Positions 35,776 to 44,420 of a stretch of 64,000 bases of DNA are shown piece after piece. Below the pieces are notes generated by a model that worked only from the letters and a program-made list of their open reading frames with translations, had not been told where the DNA came from and made no database searches. Every line of letters begins with the position of its first letter. Positions within the stretch are counted from its first letter, which is position 1. The DNA comes from an uncultured Pseudomonadales bacterium (GTDB lineage Bacteria > Pseudomonadota > Gammaproteobacteria > Pseudomonadales > Azotimanducaceae), in assembly GCA_951813295.1 (NCBI GenBank), contig CATOTI010000002.1:2924522-2988521 (forward strand), written 5' to 3'. The position numbers and the translations under genes were made by a program.

Positions 35776-36970
35776 TCGATACTGGTCGTTGTGGATCGCA
35801 CTGCGGTTTCTCGTCAGCCGCCGGCGTGGCTATGCGGGCTTCATCAACTGGGTGTCGTTCATCGGGCTCGCCCTCGGTGTTCTGATCCTCACCGTGGTCG
35901 TCAGCGTCATGAATGGCTTCAACGGTGAGCTGAATACCCGCCTGCTGACGTTCGCGCCTCACGCCACGGTCCTCGGTCGCGACGGGGTCGCTCCCATCGA
36001 AGGTGTCTTGGGGGCAACGCGCCATTTTCGCGGTGAGGCGATGATTCTCCGTGGCGGCGCAGTCAACCCGCTGGTGATCGTCGGCGTCGAATCGAAAACC
36101 CTCGACGTGCTGCCTGGGATCGTCGCGACCACGGTTGCGGGTGACATGCGCCACCTGTTCGATCCTGCGGCGACGGCCCGGCCGATCGTCCTCGGCGCGC
36201 CGCTCGCGAGATCCCTCGCGCTTTACGTGGGTGATTCCGTGACACTTGTCTTCTCGGCACCGCGTCCGCTTGGTATCGAGCCGCGATTCCTGCGTTTCGA
36301 GTTGGTGGCGACCTTCGAGGTCGGTGCCGAGCCCGATCAGACGATGGCCCTTTTTCCGGTCGATCTCGTCGGCGAACTCGGGCTCGAAGCCGGTGGTGTT
36401 CTAGGCCTCAGGCTCACTGTTGAAGAACCGCTCGCGATCGAAGATCTCCGGGACGGCATCGAGGCGACGCTCGAGGGCGGGTCGGTGACGTTCTGGACCG
36501 ACGAATACGGGTCACTCTTTCGCGCGATCCTGATCGAGAAGGTCATCATGTTCGTGCTGCTCGGACTCATCGTCGCGATCGCGGCCTTCAACGTCGTGGC
36601 GGCGCAGATGATGCTCGTCAACGACAAGCGTCGCGATGTCGCCATTCTGATCACGATGGGGGTCGACCGTCGCGCGTTGCTGCGTGCGTTTCTGCTGCAA
36701 GGTTCGTTGGTCTCGGGGTTGGGCGTCCTGGTCGGCCTGCTGGGCGGAATCCTGATCGCAATGAACGCCGACGCCGTGTTGTCCGTCATAGAAGGGGCGC
36801 TCGGGGCAAGCATCATCGATGGGACCTACTTCGCGTCGATTCCGTCGGAGATTCGCTGGCAGGACCTCGTCACCATCGTCCTGCTGTCGATCGCCCTCAC
36901 GGGGATTGCGATCGTCCGTCCCGCGCGGCGCGCCGCGGGTGCCAATCCCGCCGAATCGCTACATCTCTGA
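35756..36970 (+). CDS. lolE: Lipoprotein-releasing ABC transporter permease LolE
   Basis: Second LolCDE permease, 404 residues. WSLWIALRFLVSRRRGYAGF, then INWVSFIGLALGVLILTVVV with SVMNGFNGELNTRLL, is the family opening. C-terminal helices are VIMFVLLGLIVAIAAFNVVA (followed by MMLVNDKRRDVAILITMG), LVSGLGVLVGLLGGILIAMN and the last one ending IVRPARRAAGANPAESLHL. The GTG at 35756 follows a strong GAGGGAGGGG purine run and overlaps lolD by 20 bases. It overlaps the convergent DUF2062 gene by 12 bases at its 3' end. Confidence 0.93.
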   Translation: MIWSGASRYWSLWIALRFLVSRRRGYAGFINWVSFIGLALGVLILTVVVSVMNGFNGELNTRLLTFAPHATVLGRDGVAPIEGVLGATRHFRGEAMILRGGAVNPLVIVGVESKTLDVLPGIVATTVAGDMRHLFDPAATARPIVLGAPLARSLALYVGDSVTLVFSAPRPLGIEPRFLRFELVATFEVGAEPDQTMALFPVDLVGELGLEAGGVLGLRLTVEEPLAIEDLRDGIEATLEGGSVTFWTDEYGSLFRAILIEKVIMFVLLGLIVAIAAFNVVAAQMMLVNDKRRDVAILITMGVDRRALLRAFLLQGSLVSGLGVLVGLLGGILIAMNADAVLSVIEGALGASIIDGTYFASIPSEIRWQDLVTIVLLSIALTGIAIVRPARRAAGANPAESLHL

Positions 36971-37501
36971 GACGGTGCGGCGTGCCATCCGCCGCCGTTT
37001 GCGGCGTTCTCGCCAACGTCGCACCACTCGCATACGCCAGCCCAGTCGTGCCCCGATATAGGCCGTGACGCCGGAGACCCATCCGCAGACGAGCGAGCCG
37101 ACGAGCAATGGCCACCAGATCGAGCCGAGTTGCGAGCCGAGCCATGCCCACGAGAGCTCGACGTGATCGACCGACACCTCTGTGTCGAGAAACCACGCTC
37201 CCAGGCGGTACGCGAAGAAGAACATGGGCCCCATCGTGATGGGGTTCGTGATGAAGACGAGCCCCACCGAGATCGGCAAATGGACCCGTACGGACAACGC
37301 GATGACGGCCGCGACGAGGGTCTGCATCGGGATCGGTAACCACGCGCAGAAGAGCCCCACGAAGAAAGCACCGCTCAGCGAGCGTCGGTGCAGATGCCAC
37401 AAATCCTCGTCGAGTAGGCGATGTCGCAACGGTCCGAGGATGCGTTGCCTACGAACCCAATCTCTAGTTGGTAGGTATCGCTTGTACCAGGGCGCTGCCA
37501 T
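36959..37501 (-). CDS. DUF2062 family membrane protein
   Basis: A 180-residue inner-membrane protein of the DUF2062 family, recognised from the basic N terminus followed by the core SGAFFVGLFCAWLPIPMQTL, then HLPISVGLVFITNPITMGPM and FFFAYRLGAWFLDTEV. A last hydrophobic segment WWPLLVGSLVCGWVSGVTAY precedes a very basic tail (RRWRERRKRRRMARR) that should face the cytoplasm. Function unknown. In Pseudomonas a DUF2062 gene also lies between lolE and comEC. It is divergent from comEC across 26 bases, so the two must share or overlap promoters. Confidence 0.88.
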   Translation of the reverse strand: MAAPWYKRYLPTRDWVRRQRILGPLRHRLLDEDLWHLHRRSLSGAFFVGLFCAWLPIPMQTLVAAVIALSVRVHLPISVGLVFITNPITMGPMFFFAYRLGAWFLDTEVSVDHVELSWAWLGSQLGSIWWPLLVGSLVCGWVSGVTAYIGARLGWRMRVVRRWRERRKRRRMARRTVSEM

Positions 37502-37527
37502 AACGGCATTATGCCGATGGAACGACC

Positions 37528-39777
37528 GTGCGCGGTCCGCTTGTAGGATTTTGTTGTGGGGTCGTGCTCGCCCACGCGGCCCCGCCCCTGTGGCCGCTCG
37601 TCGTGCTCGCCACCGGTTTTGGGGTGATCGCCTGCCTCATCGATTTGATGAGATCGATCGGTGTCGGGCTCCTCGGCTTCGCCTATGCGGCCTCGGCTCT
37701 CGCGACACCCGCGCTTTGTGACGGCGATGTCCGAGCATCGGGCTGGGTCGCGTCCATCGTCGCGAACACGGAGCTTGGCCAGCGTTTCCTTTTCGAGTTA
37801 GACGACCCGAAAGACGGTTGTCGACGGGTGCGGCTGAGCTACTACGGCGCGAAAGAGGTCCGCGCGGGCGACCGACTGGACGTCCGCGCCCGGCTCCGTC
37901 CCGCGCGCGGGCTCGCCAATCCTGCCGGCTTCGACATGGAGCGCTGGTACCGCGCGGTGAGAATCGATGGCGTCGGCACGCTCGACGCATTCGAGCTTGA
38001 GCGTCGAGGTCGGGCGGAGCGATCGATCGAGGGAATCCGTCGGTCGGTGTTGAATCTGCGTGAGGATCTCGCGCGCGAAATCGATCGAAAGCCTCTCGTC
38101 CACGGTGACGTGATCAAGGCGGTGGCGCTCGGTGACGACAGCGACCTCGACATCGACACGCGTGAACGCTTCCGCGGCGCGGGCGCGATCCACCTGCTCG
38201 TCGTGTCGGGGCTTCATATCGCGGTCGTGGCGACGCTCGGTTTCGCGTTGGCGAGACCGTTTGCGACGGTCACAGCTCTCCATCCGGCGTATCTCGGTAT
38301 CGCCGCGGCCGCGTTGATCGCGGGCGCCTACGTCGTCCTGGCGGGTTCGGGTTTGCCCATCGTGCGGGCCTACGTCATGACCGTCATCGTCCTCATCGGT
38401 CTTGTTGCCAGACGGCGACTGGATGGCCCGAGTGTGCTGGTGACTGCGTGTGCGGCTGTATTTCTGATCGATCCCCTGGCGGTCCTCGACATCGGGTTCT
38501 GGCTCTCCTTCGGTGCCGTGGCTTGCCTCACCGTCTATTTTCGACCGCGTATCGAGCCTGTCGGCGGCATTGGTGGTGCCTGGCGCGGTCAGTTCGTGAT
38601 GTCGGTCGCGTTCGTGCCGTGTTCCGCGTTTCTGCTCGGTGTTTTTGCGCCGCTCTCCTTCATCGGCAATCTCGTGCTGGTGCCGCTCGTGTCGCTCGTG
38701 GTCGTGCCGCTGGCGCTCGTTGGCGTCGTTGCAATGCCTTGGGCGATCGGCGATGTGGCGCTCGGCGCCGCCGATTTTTCGATTGCGATCGCCGTTGTCG
38801 TGCTGGGATGGTTCGAGGCCGTCGATCTCGCGAGAGTCGGCGGAAATCCGGTCGCTCCCGTGGCGGTTGCGGTCGGTGTTGTGCTCTTGCTTGCCCCGGT
38901 ATCTCGTGCGACTCGAGCCCTCGTCGCCCTGTCGATCGTCGCGCTACTCTTTTCTCATCGTGCGACGGTCGTGCCGGACGGGCAGTTTCGAGTGCACGTG
39001 CTCGACGTTGGCCAGGGTCTCTCGGTCGTCGTTGAAACTCGCCGGAACGCGCTCCTCTACGATGCGGGCGCGAGTTTTCGGGGCGGCGGTGACATGGCCG
39101 ACTTCGCGGTCCTTCCGGCGCTAAACGCGATCGACGTACCGCCGCTCGATGCGTTCGTCCTGAGCCATGACGACGACGACCACGCGGGTGGTGCGCCCCG
39201 CCTTCTTCAGCAACTCGATGTCGCGCGGTTCGTAACCGGTCGCGAGTCGGTCTTTCGGACCCTCGGGGCGTCGCGATGTCGTCGCGGCGAGAGCTGGACG
39301 ATCGACGGCGTCGTCGTTCGGATCGTCCATGACGGCGCGGGCGCGGGGACGTCGAACGACGAGTCGTGTGTTTTGCTGGTGACCAGTGCCGATGGTCAGG
39401 GCGTGCTGTTGCCGGGCGACGTGGAGCAGGGGGGTGAGCGTCGTTTGACAGCGGCTCTCGACGCGGCCGGTGTCGGCACCGTGACCTTGCTCGTGATGCC
39501 CCACCACGGCAGTCGGACGTCGTCGAGCGAGCCGTTCGTTGCTCGTACGCGTCCGCGTATCGCCCTGGCCGCCGCCGGTTTTCGCAATCGCTTCGGTCAC
39601 CCGCACGCCAAGGTGGTCGACCGGTTTGCACGGATGGGCGCGCACGTGATCGATACGGCACAAACCGGTGCCGTGACCTGGCGATCGGATCAGCCGGGGC
39701 GCGTCGCGATCGCTCGATGTTCTGAAGCCCCGCATTGGCGCCGGGGCCGCCTCGCGCTGCCTTGTACATACGATTGA
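37528..39777 (+). CDS. comEC: DNA uptake channel protein ComEC/Rec2
   Basis: Predicted inner-membrane channel for single-stranded DNA uptake during natural transformation. The 749-residue protein has N-terminal helices and an OB-like region, then the Competence domain around residue 210 (AGAIHLLVVSGLHIAVVATL), many helices, and a C-terminal metallo-beta-lactamase-like domain from about residue 485: VHVLDVGQGLSVVVETRRNA, FVLSHDDDDHAGGA, LVMPHHGSRTSSSEPF. The DDDDH in place of the usual HxHxDH is normal for ComEC. No stop or frameshift, so the gene is intact. The GTG at 37528 is the only suitable start near the divergent DUF2062 gene. Confidence 0.93.
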   Translation: MRGPLVGFCCGVVLAHAAPPLWPLVVLATGFGVIACLIDLMRSIGVGLLGFAYAASALATPALCDGDVRASGWVASIVANTELGQRFLFELDDPKDGCRRVRLSYYGAKEVRAGDRLDVRARLRPARGLANPAGFDMERWYRAVRIDGVGTLDAFELERRGRAERSIEGIRRSVLNLREDLAREIDRKPLVHGDVIKAVALGDDSDLDIDTRERFRGAGAIHLLVVSGLHIAVVATLGFALARPFATVTALHPAYLGIAAAALIAGAYVVLAGSGLPIVRAYVMTVIVLIGLVARRRLDGPSVLVTACAAVFLIDPLAVLDIGFWLSFGAVACLTVYFRPRIEPVGGIGGAWRGQFVMSVAFVPCSAFLLGVFAPLSFIGNLVLVPLVSLVVVPLALVGVVAMPWAIGDVALGAADFSIAIAVVVLGWFEAVDLARVGGNPVAPVAVAVGVVLLLAPVSRATRALVALSIVALLFSHRATVVPDGQFRVHVLDVGQGLSVVVETRRNALLYDAGASFRGGGDMADFAVLPALNAIDVPPLDAFVLSHDDDDHAGGAPRLLQQLDVARFVTGRESVFRTLGASRCRRGESWTIDGVVVRIVHDGAGAGTSNDESCVLLVTSADGQGVLLPGDVEQGGERRLTAALDAAGVGTVTLLVMPHHGSRTSSSEPFVARTRPRIALAAAGFRNRFGHPHAKVVDRFARMGAHVIDTAQTGAVTWRSDQPGRVAIARCSEAPHWRRGRLALPCTYD

Positions 39778-39779
39778 GG

Positions 39780-39807
39780 TTTGAAAAACGCCGCTGCGGC
39801 CCAACAA
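39780..39807 (+). promoter_or_regulatory. Predicted heat-shock (sigma-32) promoter of clpB
   Basis: tttgaaa (39780-39786) matches the sigma-32 -35 element CTTGAAA at six of seven bases, and cccaacaa (39800-39807) resembles the -10 element CCCCATNT. The spacer is 13 bases, in the accepted range. It ends 35 bases before the clpB ATG, and a GGAGGG ribosome site follows at 39831. The match and the heat-shock nature of clpB support each other; transcription has not been shown. Confidence 0.65.
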
Positions 39808-39842
39808 AAGCGCGCAAGAAACAATGTTTTGGAGGGCGTTGA

Positions 39843-42419
39843 ATGAACGTAGAAAAGTTCACGACGCGACTTCGCGGCGCGATTGGAGAAGCGCAGTCGC
39901 TCGCGATCAGACACGACCACACGAACATCGAAGCGCTGCATATGCTCGCGGCGTTCTGTGACGACGATGGCATCCGCTCGTTGCTAGTAGCAGCAGGCGT
40001 CGACTTTGGCGGACTCTCGAACGCAGTGGAGACGGCACTCGCGGATCTGCCGACGATCGGTCAGCCCACGGGTGATGTGAACCTGTCCGTCGATCTCGTC
40101 CGCGCGATGAATCTCGCGGAACGCGACGCGCAGAAGCGCAATGACGAGTATCTGACGTCCGAACTCGTCCTGGCGCGACTTGCCGAAGGCAAAGGCAGTG
40201 CGGCCGAGATTCTCAAACGATTCGGGTTCGATCCCGTCGCGTTCACCGAAGCCGTCGACAAGGTGCGTGGCGGCCAAGCCGCGACGAGCGAGTCGGCGGA
40301 AGACAACCGCGAAGCGCTCGCGAAGTACACGATCGATCTGACCGAGCGAGCCGAAGCCGGTCGCCTCGATCCGGTGATCGGTCGGGACGATGAAATCCGC
40401 CGGACCATTCAGGTGTTGCAGCGCCGGACGAAGAATAACCCGGTGCTCATCGGTGAACCGGGTGTCGGCAAGACGGCGATCGCCGAGGGGCTGGCGCAAC
40501 GGATCCTCAATGGCGAAGTACCGGAGGGACTCAAAAACAAGCGAATCTTGTCGCTCGACATGGGCGCGTTGATCGCGGGTGCGAAGTTCCGCGGTGAATT
40601 CGAAGAGCGCCTGAAGGCGGTGTTGAACGACTTAGCGGCGGCGGAAGGCAGCGTCATTCTGTTCATCGACGAGCTCCACACTGTCGTCGGCGCGGGCAAG
40701 GCGGAGGGATCGCTCGACGCGGGCAACATGCTCAAGCCCGCCCTCGCCCGAGGTGAGTTGCATTGCGTAGGTGCTACGACGCTCGATGAGTACCGCAACT
40801 ACATCGAGAAGGATGCGGCGCTCGAGCGACGATTCCAGAAAGTCCAGATCGACGAACCGAGCGTCGAGGACACGGTCGCGATTCTGCGTGGGTTGAAGGA
40901 GCGCTACGAACTGCACCACGCGGTCGATATCACGGACCCGGCCATCGTCGCCGCGGCGCGGCTGTCGCACCGCTACATCAGCGATCGACAGTTGCCGGAC
41001 AAGGCGATCGACCTGATCGACGAAGCCGCGAGCCGTATTCGAATGGAAATGGACTCGAAGCCTGAGCGGATGGATCGTCTCGAGCGACGCCTCATCCAGC
41101 TCAAGATGGAGCGCCAGGCGCTATCGGACGATACCGACGAAGCGACGGCGAGCCGTCGCCAGGCGCTCGAGGCATCGATTGGTGAGCTCGAGGCGGAGTA
41201 CGCGGACCTCGAGGCGATTCTCGAACGCGAGAAGGCGAGCCTCGGTGGGTCCCAGGCATTGAAGGAATCGCTCGACGCGGCTCGGCTCGAGTTCGAGTCG
41301 GCTCGACGCGCGGGTGATCTCGAACGGATGTCGGAGCTCCAATACGGGCGTATTCCCGATCTCGAACGTCAGCTCGAGGCGAGCGCGTCGGATCAGACGG
41401 AGACGGAGCTGCTTCGTAACCGGGTGACCGAAGAGGAGATCGCCGAAGTCGTATCGGCGTGGACGGGCGTGCCCGTCACGCGGATGCTCGAAGCCGAGAA
41501 GGAACGGTTGTTGGCGCTCGAGTGCGAGCTACGGCAACGCGTCGTGGGTCAGGAAGAAGCCCTGCGGATCGTCTCGGAAGCCGTTCGTCGCTCGCGCGCG
41601 GGGCTTGCGGATCCCAATCGTCCGAACGGCTCGTTCCTATTTCTCGGCCCGACGGGTGTCGGCAAGACCGAACTGTGCCGAGCGCTGGCGCAATCGCTCT
41701 TCGACAGTGAGGAAGCACTGGTCCGCATCGACATGTCGGAGTACATGGAGAAGCACGCGGTGGCGCGGTTGATCGGCGCGCCGCCCGGCTACGTCGGCTA
41801 TGAAGAAGGCGGGCAACTCACGGAGAAAGTCCGCCGTCGACCGTACTCGCTGGTGCTCCTGGACGAGGTCGAAAAGGCGCATCCGGACGTCTTCAACCTG
41901 CTGCTGCAGGTATTGGACGACGGACGGCTGACCGATGGACATGGACGCACGGTCGACTTCCGCAACACGGTGCTCGTGATGACCTCGAACCTCGGTTCGG
42001 ATGTCATCCAATCGCTTGCGGAAAGCGAGGATCTGAACGCGATTCGGGATGCGGTGATGCCCCTTGTGCAGGCGCACTTTCGTCCGGAGTTCCTGAACCG
42101 GGTCGACGACACGGTGGTCTTCCAGGCGCTCAAGCGTGAGCACATGCGCGACATCGCCGAGATTCAACTCAATCGATTGCGTCAGCGACTCGCCGATCAG
42201 GAGTTCGGCCTCATGGTGGATGACGAAGCTTTCGAAGTGATCATCGAACAGGGCTTCGACCCCGTGTTCGGCGCCCGACCGATGAAGCGTGCGATCCAGC
42301 GGTTGATGGAAAACCCGCTCGCGAACGCACTCCTCGAAGGCAAGTTCCAGCGTGGCCAAACGCTGGTTGCGCGGCTCGATTCTTCCTCGGGCGGTCTGGC
42401 TTTCGATACGGCGTCATGA
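39843..42419 (+). CDS. clpB: Protein disaggregase ClpB
   Basis: Hexameric AAA+ chaperone that pulls proteins out of aggregates with DnaK. The 858-residue protein has the Clp N domain ([20 protein letters not shown]), first AAA+ module with Walker [11 protein letters not shown] and Walker [10 protein letters not shown], the long middle coiled coil (residues about 405-520, [20 protein letters not shown]), and the second AAA+ module with [19 protein letters not shown] and [27 protein letters not shown] and the middle domain separate ClpB from ClpA/ClpC. Own predicted heat-shock promoter upstream. Its place between comEC and exbB is unusual for this gene block. Confidence 0.97.
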   Translation: MNVEKFTTRLRGAIGEAQSLAIRHDHTNIEALHMLAAFCDDDGIRSLLVAAGVDFGGLSNAVETALADLPTIGQPTGDVNLSVDLVRAMNLAERDAQKRNDEYLTSELVLARLAEGKGSAAEILKRFGFDPVAFTEAVDKVRGGQAATSESAEDNREALAKYTIDLTERAEAGRLDPVIGRDDEIRRTIQVLQRRTKNNPVLIGEPGVGKTAIAEGLAQRILNGEVPEGLKNKRILSLDMGALIAGAKFRGEFEERLKAVLNDLAAAEGSVILFIDELHTVVGAGKAEGSLDAGNMLKPALARGELHCVGATTLDEYRNYIEKDAALERRFQKVQIDEPSVEDTVAILRGLKERYELHHAVDITDPAIVAAARLSHRYISDRQLPDKAIDLIDEAASRIRMEMDSKPERMDRLERRLIQLKMERQALSDDTDEATASRRQALEASIGELEAEYADLEAILEREKASLGGSQALKESLDAARLEFESARRAGDLERMSELQYGRIPDLERQLEASASDQTETELLRNRVTEEEIAEVVSAWTGVPVTRMLEAEKERLLALECELRQRVVGQEEALRIVSEAVRRSRAGLADPNRPNGSFLFLGPTGVGKTELCRALAQSLFDSEEALVRIDMSEYMEKHAVARLIGAPPGYVGYEEGGQLTEKVRRRPYSLVLLDEVEKAHPDVFNLLLQVLDDGRLTDGHGRTVDFRNTVLVMTSNLGSDVIQSLAESEDLNAIRDAVMPLVQAHFRPEFLNRVDDTVVFQALKREHMRDIAEIQLNRLRQRLADQEFGLMVDDEAFEVIIEQGFDPVFGARPMKRAIQRLMENPLANALLEGKFQRGQTLVARLDSSSGGLAFDTAS

Positions 42420-42509
42420 GGCGTCGTTGGGTCCAGTCATGAGGTCTAGTGGAAGTACTGGATATAAATACAGTATTGGCGTATAAATCGGTCCTAAGGT
42501 CTGGTCATC

Positions 42510-42527
42510 ACCAGGCCGGGGCCTGGT
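42510..42527. terminator. Perfect GC-rich inverted repeat after clpB
   Basis: accaggcc-gg-ggcctggt is a perfect eight-base inverted repeat with a two-base loop, 91 bases after the clpB stop. No T run follows, so a classical intrinsic terminator is not certain. It lies in a 216-base gap (42420-42635) that also holds two tataaat copies 14 bases apart (42464-42485 area), unusually AT-rich here; they could be promoter elements for the next gene. Confidence 0.35.
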
Positions 42528-42635
42528 CCCACGACGATGAGCGGAAACAGCAAGCGGCTAGAGCGGGAATCAGGGCGGCGGGGTGGAGATAGCTGGGGGC
42601 GTGCCGACAGCGTCATGAGCTAACGAGGGCATTTA

Positions 42636-43145
42636 ATGGCTTTCAAAGGACACCAACTCGAGGCTTATCACGACTTTGTAGTCGATCAAGCCGACGAAGA
42701 ATCCGAGATCGTGTCGACCAGTCGACCAACGGACGACGATGGCGCGGGCGAGGGCCGGCTCGCGCCCGTGCTCGGTTCCGAAGCGTGGTGCGAATCCTTG
42801 GGCTTTGCTGAGCTACCGCGGCAGGCCCAGTTGGACCTCGGCGACGACGCGGGCGGAGGCGCGGCGGAGACGCAACCCTCCGAAGCTGCTGTCCGGCAAC
42901 CGAACGACCCAGGAATGGGTCGCTCGTCGCGTCTGCGATCGCGGCGCGCGAGACCGAGTCGTACCCGGCGTGCGATTGATGAATCGTCACATCTTGTGGC
43001 CGCCCGACGTTTGTCGAAGGCGATCAGACGGGCACCCAATCGCGCCGAAGAGGCGCGCATCGGGCGTCTGGTCTGTGGCCATCTGATCGCGCTACTCAAA
43101 GAAACGGACCATGAGTTGAGCGCGAACGCGCAGGCTCGCCAATAG
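42636..43145 (+). CDS. Hypothetical protein of unknown family
   Basis: A 169-residue reading frame starting MAFKGHQLEAYHDFVVDQAD with a GAGGG purine run nine bases before the ATG. The first 85 residues are acidic and Gly-rich, the middle is very Arg-rich (SSRLRSRRARPSRTRRA), and the last 40 (RAEEARIGRLVCGHLIALLK) could form an amphipathic helix. No known family recognised. Composition resembles a disordered protein; a spurious frame in GC-rich DNA cannot be excluded, and an overlapping frame exists on the other strand (42686-43153). The plus-strand frame is favoured by its ribosome site and its fit between clpB and exbB. Confidence 0.4.
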   Translation: MAFKGHQLEAYHDFVVDQADEESEIVSTSRPTDDDGAGEGRLAPVLGSEAWCESLGFAELPRQAQLDLGDDAGGGAAETQPSEAAVRQPNDPGMGRSSRLRSRRARPSRTRRAIDESSHLVAARRLSKAIRRAPNRAEEARIGRLVCGHLIALLKETDHELSANAQARQ

Positions 43146-43327
43146 CAGAGCATCCACTACAGTCGAGCGGGGACCGGGGTGAGACCAGGCACGCTCGATC
43201 GACGGCTCGCGCGCTGGTGGGCGTCGGTCGCCCGTGTGAATCGAGCGCTCGTCGCGTGATTTCCGGCGTCGCCGCGTAAAACTCGCGCGTGCAACGGGAA
43301 TCGGCTCGATTGCATCCTTTGGGGGCA

Positions 43328-43341
43328 GCGCAATAATGCGC
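43328..43341 (+). other. Small hairpin in the exbB leader
   Basis: gcgca-ataa-tgcgc forms a five-pair stem with a four-base loop, 11 bases before an AGGAGG sequence at 43352. That purine run is 17 bases from the only in-frame start (GTG 43375), longer than usual, so leader folding may matter for translation. The 229-base gap 43146-43374 otherwise shows no gene. Confidence 0.25.
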
Positions 43342-43374
43342 GGAACTTCCTAGGAGGGCGCCCCGCCGGGCCTC

Positions 43375-43974
43375 GTGATAGATATTCTCATCTCGGGTGG
43401 GTGGCTGATGTTGCCCATCGTCGGCGCGAGCGTGTTAGCGCTCGCGATCGCAATCGAACGTGCATGGTCCTTGCGGATCGGTAATGTCGTCCCCGACGGC
43501 CTGCTGGCCGAGACGCTGACCGCAATCGACGACGCGGGCCTCATCGAACGACTGCGTGATGCAGGTCCGCTCGGCCGCGTGCTGGCCGCGGGCGTGGCGA
43601 ACCTGGAACGCGGTCGCGATTCGATGCGTGAAGCCATGGAAGACGCCGGCAGTCAGGTCACGCACGAACTCGAGCGTTATCTCAATGTGCTCGGCACCAT
43701 CGCCCTCATCAGCCCGCTCATGGGTTTGCTCGGCACAGTGGTCGGAATGATCGAAGTGTTCGACGTTCTGATGCTCGAAGGCGCCGGAAGTGCCAATTCG
43801 TTGGCGGGCGGCATCAGCCAGGCGTTGGTGACCACCGCCGCCGGAATCACCGTGGCGGTCCCGGTGCTGGTGATCTACCGATACTTCCTGCGCAAAGTCG
43901 ACGATCTGGTCGCGTCGCTCGAACATGCCGCGATCGAACTCGCCGAGTTCGCGCAGGATCGAGAGCGTCGGTGA
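43375..43974 (+). CDS. exbB: ExbB/TolQ-type proton channel protein
   Basis: A 199-residue MotA/TolQ/ExbB-family protein with three helices: GGWLMLPIVGASVLALAIAI, LGTIALISPLMGLLGTVVGM and GISQALVTTAAGITVAVPVL. The last two carry the conserved small residues and threonines of the proton path. It pairs with ExbD from the next gene (GTGA overlap). Genes of this type sit just before msbA/lpxK in many gammaproteobacteria, and their energised partner at this locus is not established. The start is GTG at 43375. Confidence 0.92.
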   Translation: MIDILISGGWLMLPIVGASVLALAIAIERAWSLRIGNVVPDGLLAETLTAIDDAGLIERLRDAGPLGRVLAAGVANLERGRDSMREAMEDAGSQVTHELERYLNVLGTIALISPLMGLLGTVVGMIEVFDVLMLEGAGSANSLAGGISQALVTTAAGITVAVPVLVIYRYFLRKVDDLVASLEHAAIELAEFAQDRERR

Positions 43975-44420
43975 AATTCGCCCGCCGCGAGCGCAGCACG
44001 GAGCTCGCCGTCGAGATCACGCCGCTGATAGACGTCGTCTTTCTACTATTGATCTTCTTTATGGTCTCCACGACCTTCATCCGTGAAACTCAGCTTCGCG
44101 TCGAACTGCCGGAGGCGGATGGTGCGCTCCAGGAGACGGAAAACCGCGATGTCGTCGTCACGATCAGCGATGCCGGCAGCTTCGTCGTGGAGGGCGCGAT
44201 CGTCGATGGTTCGTCGACCGCATCGCTACAAGCTGCGCTCCGCGCGAGCGTCTCCGGTGATACGGATCGACGCGTCGTGATTACAGCCGACGCGGGCGCA
44301 CGGCACGAGTGGGTGGTTCGCATCATGGATGCGGCCGGTCAGCTCGGGCTCTCCAAGATCAGCATCACGACGCGCCCGACCGAATCCGGCGTCGATCCCG
44401 TGGAAGCCGCCGATGAGTGA
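43971..44420 (+). CDS. exbD: ExbD/TolR-type biopolymer transport protein
   Basis: A 149-residue protein with a short basic cytoplasmic N terminus, one transmembrane helix carrying the proton-binding aspartate (VEITPLIDVVFLLLIFFMVS), and a periplasmic domain (LRVELPEADGALQETENRDV; RVVITADAGARHEWVVRIMD). It works with ExbB in the proton-driven complex. Its GTG overlaps the exbB stop by four bases, and its own last codons overlap the msbA-lpxK start by 8 bases, so the three genes form one translational unit. Confidence 0.93.
   Translation: MKFARRERSTELAVEITPLIDVVFLLLIFFMVSTTFIRETQLRVELPEADGALQETENRDVVVTISDAGSFVVEGAIVDGSSTASLQAALRASVSGDTDRRVVITADAGARHEWVVRIMDAAGQLGLSKISITTRPTESGVDPVEAADE

Noticed and set aside
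38660-39973. 437-residue minus-strand frame opposite comEC
   Set aside because: Low-complexity Arg/Ser/His/Pro composition, no motif, antisense to an intact ComEC.
42686-43153. 155-residue minus-strand frame opposite the orphan gene after clpB
   Set aside because: No ribosome site and Arg/Ser-rich composition typical of antisense frames in GC-rich DNA; the plus-strand frame fits spacing and orientation better.
43375-44420. Treating the exbB-exbD pair as part of the 7730-19747 cluster
   Set aside because: They form a separate operon with msbA-lpxK at a position conserved in other gammaproteobacteria.
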